Both the position numbers and the translations under genes were made by a program. DNA of 64,000 nt from Runella sp. SP2 (GTDB lineage Bacteria > Bacteroidota > Bacteroidia > Cytophagales > Spirosomataceae), in assembly GCF_003711225.1 (NCBI RefSeq), contig NZ_CP031030.1:4650001-4714000 (forward strand), given 5' to 3'. The number at the start of each line of letters is the position of its first letter. Position 1 is the first letter of the stretch. Positions 8,283 through 14,594 of the stretch are shown in pieces. The notes beneath the pieces are model-generated. The model saw nothing but the letters and a program-made list of their open reading frames with translations, did not search any database and was not told the origin of the DNA.

Positions 8283-9218
8283 ATGGATTACATTAAAGCA
8301 TTTGCCCCAGCTACTGTTGCCAACGTAGCCTGCGGGTTTGATATTTTTGGATTTGCTCTCGACCAACCTGGCGACATCGTCGAACTTCGCAAACGCGATG
8401 AACCAGGGGTGGTTATCAAAGATATTATCGGCGACAACGGCCGCCTCCCCCGCAACCCCGAACGCAACGCCGTGACGGTGGTCATGCTCAAGTTTTTACA
8501 ACACATCGGATCTAACCAAGGTATAGAGGTAGTTTTACATAAAAATATGCCATTGGGCAGCGGAATGGGCTCAAGTTCTGCAAGTTCGGTCGTGGGTGTA
8601 TTTGCCATCAATGAACTGCTGGGAAGCCCACTTTCTCGCCAAGAACTCCTGCCGTTCGCCATGGAAGGGGAGCGCATTGCTTGCGGAGCCGCCCACGCCG
8701 ACAATGTCGGGCCTTCGCTTTTGGGAGGTTTTGTTGTCATTCGTAGCTATGCACCCCTCGACGTTTTTAAGGTAAAAGTTCCCAACGAGCTTTACTGCAC
8801 CCTCGTCCATCCCGATGTGGAGGTTAACACCAAAGACGCGCGCTACATCCTCCGCAACGAGGTTTCGCTCAAAAATACCATTTCACAAATGGGCAACGTA
8901 GCGGGACTAATTGCGGGCTTGATGCAAGAAGATTACGACTTGGTCAGTCGCTCCATGGTCGATGTCATCATCGAGCCTGTACGTTCGATTTTGATTCCTG
9001 AGTTTGACCACGTAAAACAAGCCGCCCTCGACAACGGCGCTTTGGGTTGCAGTATTTCGGGAGCTGGGCCTTCGATGTTTGCCTTGAGCCGTGGCCGCGA
9101 AACCGCCGACCGCGTCGCCAAAGCGATGAGCGAAGCCTTTGGCAGTGTGGGTATTACCACCAAAAGCTATGTTTCACAAATCAACCAAGACGGCCCCAAG
9201 ATTTTGGAGAGTGCTTAA
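8283..9218 (+). CDS. thrB: homoserine kinase
   Basis: A 311-residue GHMP-family kinase that phosphorylates homoserine with ATP in threonine synthesis. It begins with the typical IKAFAPATVANVACGFD and has the glycine/serine-rich phosphate loop PLGSGMGSSSASS at residues 90-102. A C-terminal GHMP motif (GCSISGAGPSMFAL) is also present. Length is normal for the family. It stands alone, without thrA or thrC beside it. ATG 8283 is the first in-frame start and matches the family N-terminus. Confidence 0.96.
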   Translation: MDYIKAFAPATVANVACGFDIFGFALDQPGDIVELRKRDEPGVVIKDIIGDNGRLPRNPERNAVTVVMLKFLQHIGSNQGIEVVLHKNMPLGSGMGSSSASSVVGVFAINELLGSPLSRQELLPFAMEGERIACGAAHADNVGPSLLGGFVVIRSYAPLDVFKVKVPNELYCTLVHPDVEVNTKDARYILRNEVSLKNTISQMGNVAGLIAGLMQEDYDLVSRSMVDVIIEPVRSILIPEFDHVKQAALDNGALGCSISGAGPSMFALSRGRETADRVAKAMSEAFGSVGITTKSYVSQINQDGPKILESA

Positions 9219-9252
9219 TCCCAGTCACTATAAACCAATCATCAACATTTTC

Positions 9253-10737
9253 ATGCGTTCTATCGTCCAAAAAACAGCCATTGCTTTCGTCCTCGCATCG
9301 CAATTTGCGATAGGGCAAGCCCCTAAAAAACTACCCGAAACCCAACATCCTCGTGCCGAAGTAGAAATGCACATGCGTTTTTTAGCATCGGACGAATTGC
9401 AGGGACGCCGCACGGGCGAACAGGGGAATTTGGTGGCTTCACGCTACATCGCCGAGCAATTTCGCGTATTAGGCATTAAGCCCGCACCTGGCCAAACTGA
9501 CTACTTACAGTTGGTTCCTTTTGTTAATCAAAAGTCGGCCAAAGAAGGCGTACTTATCGCTAACAACGACACGTTACGGGTCAACAAAGAATTTGTGATT
9601 TTGGGAAGTGGTGCCGCCAACCTCACCGCCGACATCGTCTTTGTAGGGTATGGATTGGCAGATGATTATAAAACCGACGTAAAGGGTAAAATAGTGGTGG
9701 CTCAAATTGGCACTTCCGAATCCAAAACGCCCCAAGAGCTATTTACCGCCTCCAACGAAAAGCGTAAACTTGCCACGCAAAAAGGAGCGGCGTTATTGAT
9801 AGAACTGTTTACCGCCCAAATCCCGTGGTCGTTTGCTTCTCGCTATTTTGGCGGGGAAAAAACAAGCATAGACAACGGCTTGGGCGATGCCGTGGCGCAC
9901 GTGTGGGTCAATGGACAACAAAAGAAATACGCCGATTTGTTTAAAAGTGGCGCTACGCAGGCTACCTTCAAAACCACTGGCCGCGAGCAAACTGCTGTCA
10001 AATCGCACAATGTAGTGGGAGTAATTGAGGGCACCGACCCTGTCCTTAAAAATGAGTACGTGGTCGTAACCGCGCACTTCGACCATGTAGGGATGGGCAA
10101 AAAAGGCGGCAATACCTACACGGCTGCCGATAGTATTTTCAACGGTGCGCGCGACAACGCCTTCGGAACGGTAGCGATGCTTACAGCGGCCAAAACCCTT
10201 TCGCTCAAACCCACCAAACGTTCGGTTTTGCTCATCGCTTATACGGGCGAAGAAATAGGTTTGTTGGGCAGTAAATACTACGCCGACCATCCGCTTGTGC
10301 CGCTCAATCAGTGCGTTTTTAACCTCAACAGCGACGGTGCAGGCTACGCCGACAAAACCCTCGTATCGGTCATTGGGCTTGACCGTACCAACTGCAAAGC
10401 CGAAATCGAAGCAGGTTGCAAAGCATTCGGACTAGGCGTTTTTGGCGACCCATCGCCCGAACAAGGGCTGTTTGACCGCTCAGATAATGTAAGCTTGGCG
10501 GCGAAAGGCATTCCAGCCCCCGATTTCGCCCCAGGTTTTAAGAGTTTTGACGGAGAAATTGCCAAGTATTACCACCAAGCCGCCGACAATCCTGACTCGG
10601 TCGATTTCGATTATTTATTGAAATTCTGCCAATCGTTTGCCTACACGGCTCGCCTCATTGGCAACAAACCCGTAAAGCCTTACTGGATCGCAGGCGACAA
10701 ATACGAACCAGCCGCTAAAGCATTGTATGGAAAGTAA
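9253..10737 (+). CDS. secreted M28-family zinc aminopeptidase with PA-like insert
   Basis: A 494-residue peptidase. A signal peptide is visible (MRSIVQKTAIAFVLASQFAIGQ). The zinc ligands and catalytic residues of the M28 family can be seen: AHFDHVG (His275, Asp277), GARDNAFG (Asp301), TGEEIG (Glu333-Glu334) and NSDG (Asp361). Residues of about 115-250 form the PA-like insert usual in such enzymes. The start at ATG 9253 fits the signal peptide; the open frame extends upstream into thrB, but that part is only overlap. It is likely exported to the periplasm to trim peptides. It begins 34 bp after thrB. Confidence 0.9.
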   Translation: MRSIVQKTAIAFVLASQFAIGQAPKKLPETQHPRAEVEMHMRFLASDELQGRRTGEQGNLVASRYIAEQFRVLGIKPAPGQTDYLQLVPFVNQKSAKEGVLIANNDTLRVNKEFVILGSGAANLTADIVFVGYGLADDYKTDVKGKIVVAQIGTSESKTPQELFTASNEKRKLATQKGAALLIELFTAQIPWSFASRYFGGEKTSIDNGLGDAVAHVWVNGQQKKYADLFKSGATQATFKTTGREQTAVKSHNVVGVIEGTDPVLKNEYVVVTAHFDHVGMGKKGGNTYTAADSIFNGARDNAFGTVAMLTAAKTLSLKPTKRSVLLIAYTGEEIGLLGSKYYADHPLVPLNQCVFNLNSDGAGYADKTLVSVIGLDRTNCKAEIEAGCKAFGLGVFGDPSPEQGLFDRSDNVSLAAKGIPAPDFAPGFKSFDGEIAKYYHQAADNPDSVDFDYLLKFCQSFAYTARLIGNKPVKPYWIAGDKYEPAAKALYGK

Positions 10738-10752
10738 GTAGTTGTTTTTTGT

Positions 10753-10760
10753 TAATTTTG
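10753..10760 (+). promoter_or_regulatory. Bacteroidota -7 box for the antitoxin gene
   Basis: TAATTTTG matches TANNTTTG and is 19 bp before the start of the small gene at 10780. Confidence 0.4.
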
Positions 10761-10779
10761 TTAAAAACTATGTTCATTC

Positions 10780-11007
10780 ATGAAAACAGTTGACCAATTG
10801 CCACTTAATGAAGTGCAACTTAGCTTACTTAGGATGTTTGCACGCCCCATGTCAGAGGATCAAACATTAAAAATAAAGCGAGCACTTGTTCAGTTCTTAT
10901 CTGATGAATTAGACAACGAAATTGAGAAAGTCGTCAAACAAAAAAATATCACAGACAACGACTTTGAGAAGCTTCGTAAACAACACCAACGTACTCCTAA
11001 AAAATGA
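10780..11007 (+). CDS. probable antitoxin of a broken PIN-type toxin-antitoxin pair
   Basis: A 75-residue charged, helical protein (VQFLSDELDNEIEKVVKQK) with no recognisable DNA-binding fold. Its TGA overlaps the ATG of a PIN-domain reading frame by the arrangement ATGA, which is typical of coupled antitoxin-toxin pairs. The partner is a pseudogene, so this antitoxin now stands without an active toxin. Confidence 0.6.
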   Translation: MKTVDQLPLNEVQLSLLRMFARPMSEDQTLKIKRALVQFLSDELDNEIEKVVKQKNITDNDFEKLRKQHQRTPKK

Positions 11008-11430
11008 GAGTTGTTATTGATACGAATGTTCTGCGCACTACCATTAAAAAGGGCAATTTTGAACGATTTATCTATGATGCTTTCAAAGCAGAGGTCTTTG
11101 AATGAGTAGTAAGTACGGAGATTTTAAATGAATATCACGAAAAATTAACTGAATTTTATTCATCAGAAACAGCAGATTTGGTTCTAAATATCCTCATGGC
11201 TGCACCAAATGTACTTTTTTCAGAACCTGCCTTTCGCTGGAATCTTATTGCTGATGACCCTGATGATAATCGCAACGGCGCACCGTAAGTTTTCCGACTT
11301 AGCTATTTCAACAAATGCCTTCTGTTTAGTCAGTTTCGACCGCCACTTTAATGTCTTCAACGAACTTACTTTTCCAAAACTTAAAGTTGTTAAACCAAAA
11401 GAATTTAAAAAAATAATCAATTGGCCTTAG
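11004..11430 (+). pseudogene. broken PIN-domain toxin (COG1569-like)
   Basis: The frame starts at ATG 11004 with MRVVIDTNVLRTTI, the first acidic motif of a PIN-domain ribonuclease. It is interrupted by TGA at 11103-11105, continues in the same frame through STEILNEYHEKL and LIADDPDDN, then is shifted by a 16-bp insertion at about 11269-11284. The reading frame resumes as KFSDLAISTNAFCLVSFD and ends at TAG 11428. Without the insertion, DPDDN would join directly to KFSDLAI as in intact relatives. Two separate lesions make activity very unlikely. Confidence 0.8.
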
Positions 11431-11446
11431 TGCTCTCCCCCCCACA

Positions 11447-12322
11447 ATGATTCGTAAAGCCGTTATACCCGCCGCAGGTCTAGGTACTCGATTCTTACCT
11501 GCTACCAAGTCTCAACCCAAGGAAATGCTTCCTATCATCGACACGCCTACCATTCAGTACGTAGTGCAAGAAGCCGTCGATTCGGGAATTGAAGATATTC
11601 TTATCATCACAGGCCGTGGCAAACGCGCCATCGAAGACCACTTTGACCGCAACGTAGAGTTGGAAGCGAAGTTGGAAGAAAAACAAGATGAGCTACTTTG
11701 GAACGAAATGCGCCGCTTGTCCGACATGGCCAATATCCATTACGTTCGTCAACGCGAAACCAATGGCCTCGGAGATGCCATTTATTACGCCAAACAACAC
11801 GTTGGTAACGAGCCATTTGCGGTACTTTTGGGCGACACCATCATGGATTCGGTGATTCCTGTTACGCAACAGCTTATCGATACCTACGAGCAGTACCAAA
11901 GCACAGTCATCGCCGTAGAAACCGTTCCTCGCGAAAAAGTAAACCGTTACGGGATTGTAGGCGGCGACGCTTTGAGCGAAACCATTATGAAACTCGACAG
12001 CCTCGTCGAAAAACCTTCCATCGAAGCAGCGCCGTCGAACCTTGCGATTGCGGGGCGTTATATTCTTTCTCCCGAAATCTTTACGGCGATTGAGCAAACG
12101 GGCAAAGGAAAAGGTGGCGAAATTCAGTTGACCGATTCGTTCCAAATCTTGCTCCGTCGTGAAAACATCTACGCCCACCGCATCGAAGGCGAGCGCCACG
12201 ACATTGGCAACAAACTTGATTTCTTGAAAACAACCGTCAAATTTGCCCTCAAACGCAAAGAGTTCTCAGCTCCTTTCTTGAAGTTCTTACGTGAGACGTT
12301 GGCAGAGTACGAGGGTCAATAA
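11447..12322 (+). CDS. galU: UTP-glucose-1-phosphate uridylyltransferase
   Basis: A 291-residue nucleotidyltransferase that makes UDP-glucose from glucose-1-phosphate and UTP for sugar and polysaccharide synthesis. It has the signature AAGLGTRFLPATK with PKEMLP at residues 9-29, followed by GRGKRAIEDHFD and a typical C-terminal region (GERHDIGNKLDFLK). Length and start are normal. It follows the broken toxin gene by 16 bp. Confidence 0.96.
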   Translation: MIRKAVIPAAGLGTRFLPATKSQPKEMLPIIDTPTIQYVVQEAVDSGIEDILIITGRGKRAIEDHFDRNVELEAKLEEKQDELLWNEMRRLSDMANIHYVRQRETNGLGDAIYYAKQHVGNEPFAVLLGDTIMDSVIPVTQQLIDTYEQYQSTVIAVETVPREKVNRYGIVGGDALSETIMKLDSLVEKPSIEAAPSNLAIAGRYILSPEIFTAIEQTGKGKGGEIQLTDSFQILLRRENIYAHRIEGERHDIGNKLDFLKTTVKFALKRKEFSAPFLKFLRETLAEYEGQ

Positions 12323-12331
12323 AATGTTAAT

Positions 12332-12360
12332 TGTTATCCGTTAACTGTTAACGGATAACA
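12332..12360. terminator. perfect inverted repeat between galU and the activator gene
   Basis: Arms TGTTATCCGTTAA and TTAACGGATAACA pair perfectly over 13 bp around CTG. It begins 10 bp after the galU stop and ends 9 bp before the next ATG. It could be a terminator, though no T run follows, or an operator for the activator gene. Confidence 0.5.
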
Positions 12361-12369
12361 TTCCTACCT

Positions 12370-13704
12370 ATGGCAAACCTTCTCCTCATCGACGACGAAG
12401 TCAAACTACGCGGGTTGCTCAAGCGAATCTTGGAATTGGAAGGCTACCACGTCAGCGAGGCTGGTGATGCAAAATCGGCCAGACAATTACTTGAAAAACA
12501 AGACATTCAGGTAGTTGTCTGCGACGTAAAACTACCCGACGCCCACGGGGTAGAATTGACAAAACAACTCAAAGCAAGTTTCCCACTCGTCGAGTTTATT
12601 CTGCTCACTGCTTATGGCACTATTGCCGACGGCGTGCAGGCTGTTAAAAATGGCGCTTTTGACTACCTCACCAAAGGCGACGACAACGACCGCATCGTTC
12701 CGCTAGTGGCACGAGCGGTAGAAAAAGCCGAACTTCAACAGAAAGTAAAACGCCTCGAAGAGAAGGTTCGCCAAAAAGTAGGGTTTGAAAGTATTATAGG
12801 CACATCGTCCGTAGTGCAACAAGCCATTTTGCTTGCTAAAAAAGTAGCCCAAACCGACACAACTGTTTTGCTTTTGGGAGAAACAGGAACGGGAAAAGAA
12901 GTATTTTCCCAAGCTATTCACCACGAAAGTCCACGGCGAGACAAGCCCTTTGTCGCGCTCAATTGCAGCGCCTTCAGCCGAGAAATCCTCGAAAGTGAGC
13001 TTTTTGGACACCGAGCGGGGGCATTTACGGGCGCTTTGAAAGACAAAAAAGGATTGCTCGAAGAAGCCCACGGTGGGACGCTATTTTTGGACGAAATCGG
13101 CGAAATGAGCCTTGACCTGCAAGCAAAACTTCTACGCGTACTCGAAACCAGCTCGTTTTATAAAGTGGGCGATACCAAACCTACGAACGTCAATGTTCGT
13201 TTTGTAGCCGCTACCAACCGCAACCTACGCCAAGAAGCCGAGCAGCAGCACTTCCGCCTTGATTTGTACTTTCGGTTATCCGTATTTGAAATTCCCCTAC
13301 CCGCGCTTCGCGAGCGTCCGAGTGATATTCCGCTTCTGGCTGCTTATTTTGTGCAGTTATATGCCAAAAAAATGAACCGTTCGGCTCCATCAATTTCTCC
13401 CGAATTTCTTCAAAAGCTGGCTCAACATTCGTGGAAAGGCAACATCCGTGAATTGAAAAACGTGATTGAACGAGCCATTATCCTGTTGCCTCCTCAGTCA
13501 GAGTTGACACCTAATGAACTGCCTTATGATATTCAGGGGGGCAATGATTCTTCGTTTCAGGGCATAATAACCCTCGCCGAACTCGAAAAACAGCACATCC
13601 GCCGCATTCTTCAACATACCCAACACCAAAAACCCGAAGCAGCCCGCTTGTTAGGCATCGGACTTACTACGCTTTATCGTAAAATTGAAGAGTATGGGTT
13701 GTAG
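12370..13704 (+). CDS. NtrC-family sigma54-dependent response regulator, likely Kdp activator
   Basis: A 444-residue protein with three domains. The receiver domain spans 1-120, with acidic DD at 9-10 and a probable phospho-acceptor Asp52 in VVCDVKLPD. The AAA+ sigma54-interaction domain spans about 140-370: Walker A GETGTGKE at 170-177, GAFTGA at 217-222, Walker B LFLDEIG at 238-244. A Fis-type helix-turn-helix is at the end (EAARLLGIGLTTLYRKIEEY). No KdpE-type regulator is present in the window, while a sigma54 promoter and paired dyads lie before kdpF. The natural reading is that this protein replaces KdpE, with the kinase at 21996 as its partner. The regulatory link is inferred. Confidence 0.93.
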   Translation: MANLLLIDDEVKLRGLLKRILELEGYHVSEAGDAKSARQLLEKQDIQVVVCDVKLPDAHGVELTKQLKASFPLVEFILLTAYGTIADGVQAVKNGAFDYLTKGDDNDRIVPLVARAVEKAELQQKVKRLEEKVRQKVGFESIIGTSSVVQQAILLAKKVAQTDTTVLLLGETGTGKEVFSQAIHHESPRRDKPFVALNCSAFSREILESELFGHRAGAFTGALKDKKGLLEEAHGGTLFLDEIGEMSLDLQAKLLRVLETSSFYKVGDTKPTNVNVRFVAATNRNLRQEAEQQHFRLDLYFRLSVFEIPLPALRERPSDIPLLAAYFVQLYAKKMNRSAPSISPEFLQKLAQHSWKGNIRELKNVIERAIILLPPQSELTPNELPYDIQGGNDSSFQGIITLAELEKQHIRRILQHTQHQKPEAARLLGIGLTTLYRKIEEYGL

Positions 13705-13738
13705 GAGAACTACATCTTTCTTTGAACATTTAGACGTG

Positions 13739-14113
13739 TTACTCCAAATTAGGGAGCAAAATCACATTGAGCAAGTTATCTAGGCTAGCAAAAGCTAAAT
13801 CATTAGTAATAAGATTAAATCCCATATTTATTGCCGTAGCGCCAACGATAGCATCTACCAGTTTCAATCTAGTACTCAATCTTATCTTTATAGCTTTTTG
13901 CTTTATTTCTGGAGAAAATGGAACTATCACACAATCATCCAGTAATGAACGAATAATTCGGCGCTGTTCTTTATTAATATTAGGCTTACAAAGCATTTCC
14001 ATCTCAGTCATCTCCGAGATGAACACTAGCTTGTTATCTGTTAATTCTGCCACCATTGTATCTCCGCCCAAGAGTCTAATAAGTGCATTGGTATCTGCAA
14101 ACACAGCATCCAT
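13739..14113 (-). CDS. PIN-domain ribonuclease toxin (VapC-like)
   Basis: A 124-residue PIN protein with the acidic set intact: DTNAL near residue 7, an acidic ETMEM-type helix near 40 (SEMTEMEM), and KLVDAIVGATA near 90, followed by LITNDLAF. Such proteins cut RNA and are held by a cognate antitoxin. It starts 4 bp after the small gene at 14118-14276 on the same strand, forming a VapBC-type pair. The pair is inserted, in reverse, between the activator gene and the kdp operon. Confidence 0.88.
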   Translation of the reverse strand: MDAVFADTNALIRLLGGDTMVAELTDNKLVFISEMTEMEMLCKPNINKEQRRIIRSLLDDCVIVPFSPEIKQKAIKIRLSTRLKLVDAIVGATAINMGFNLITNDLAFASLDNLLNVILLPNLE

Positions 14114-14117
14114 AAAA

Positions 14118-14276
14118 TTACTCCCTCCTCAATTCCTGTTGATAAACAAGAGGGTCTTGGCCCCAGTCTAGTTTCCCAAGGTATTTTTTTGCATTAAACC
14201 TCTTTTTATCCTTCAGTTTTTGAAGCTGGTTTTCAATATCCGCTTTGGTAGCATTCGCTTTAATTGTTACTGTCAT
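14118..14276 (-). CDS. small antitoxin partner of the PIN toxin (VapB-like)
   Basis: A 52-residue protein (MTVTIKANATKADIENQL, with KKYLGKLDWGQD near the end). The start at 14276 fits a beta-strand N-terminus typical of VapB-type DNA-binding antitoxins. A longer open frame to 14351 would run through the promoter. It precedes the toxin by 4 bp. It is expected to bind both the toxin and its own promoter, as known for the family. Confidence 0.75.
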   Translation of the reverse strand: MTVTIKANATKADIENQLQKLKDKKRFNAKKYLGKLDWGQDPLVYQQELRRE

Positions 14277-14292
14277 AATCCACCATTTTACA

Positions 14293-14300
14293 CAAATATA
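14293..14300 (-). promoter_or_regulatory. -7 box for the VapBC-like pair
   Basis: On the minus strand this reads TATATTTG, a full TANNTTTG match, 17 bp before the antitoxin start. Confidence 0.5.
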
Positions 14301-14322
14301 CATTTTAAATTCTTTTTTCGCC

Positions 14323-14360
14323 TTTTTCAAAATGAAAAACTCTTTTTTCATTTTGAAAAA
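14323..14360. promoter_or_regulatory. paired dyads: candidate activator-binding sites for kdp
   Basis: Two copies of the dyad TTTTTCA-N3-TGAAAAA lie at 14323-14339 (centre AAA) and 14344-14360 (centre TTT). Their centres are 21 bp apart, two turns of the helix, and they sit about 103-140 bp upstream of the start predicted from the sigma54 promoter. That is where NtrC-type activators normally bind. The site also overlaps the expected -33 region of the antitoxin promoter, so an antitoxin operator is the alternative. Confidence 0.6.
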
Positions 14361-14436
14361 CTCCCCTTTCTCCTTTCATCGCCCCTAAACAGACAACTCC
14401 CTAATTACAAACCATTTACACAAACACCCAAAGCTA

Positions 14437-14452
14437 TGGCACAGCTTTGGCA
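14437..14452 (+). promoter_or_regulatory. sigma54 promoter of the kdp operon
   Basis: TGGCACAGCTTTGGCA matches the -24/-12 consensus TGGCAC-N5-TTGCA with one mismatch, and the GG and GC pairs are exactly 10 bp apart. Transcription should start near 14463, giving a leader of about 40 nt before kdpF. Confidence 0.75.
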
Positions 14453-14457
14453 TCTAT

Positions 14458-14501
14458 GGCTATGTCCGCATAAGCGGTTTTGACTTAGCAAAACGATAGC
14501 C
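14458..14501 (+). other. potential folded leader before kdpF
   Basis: GGCTAT (14458) can pair with ATAGCC (14496-14501) around two hairpins: CCGC-ATAA-GCGG and TTTTG-ACTTAG-CAAAA. The outer stem closes 2 nt before the kdpF ATG. If transcription starts near 14463, most of the outer stem strand would be missing and only the two inner hairpins would form, so a regulatory role is uncertain. Confidence 0.3.
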
Positions 14502-14503
14502 TC

Positions 14504-14584
14504 ATGTTCCTTCTATTATTCATCCTCGCTTTGGCCGTCTTTGGCTACTTAGTGTACGTCTTACTCAAGCCCGAAAAATTTTAA
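14504..14584 (+). CDS. kdpF: KdpF, small subunit of the Kdp potassium ATPase
   Basis: A 26-residue single membrane helix (MFLLLFILALAVFGYLVYVL, then LKPEKF) placed just before kdpA. KdpF stabilises the KdpFABC complex in the inner membrane. Size, hydrophobic profile and the C-terminal KPEKF fit the family well. It is separated from kdpA by 10 bp. Confidence 0.88.
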   Translation: MFLLLFILALAVFGYLVYVLLKPEKF

Positions 14585-14594
14585 TCTTACTCCT

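Noticed and set aside
8288-8740. 150-residue reading frame on the minus strand in thrB
   Set aside because: It is the shadow of a well-conserved gene, with no family features.
14428-14450. 8-bp hairpin CCAAAGCT / AGCTTTGG as part of a kdp riboswitch
   Set aside because: It overlaps the sigma54 promoter and lies upstream of the expected transcript start, so it would not be in the RNA.
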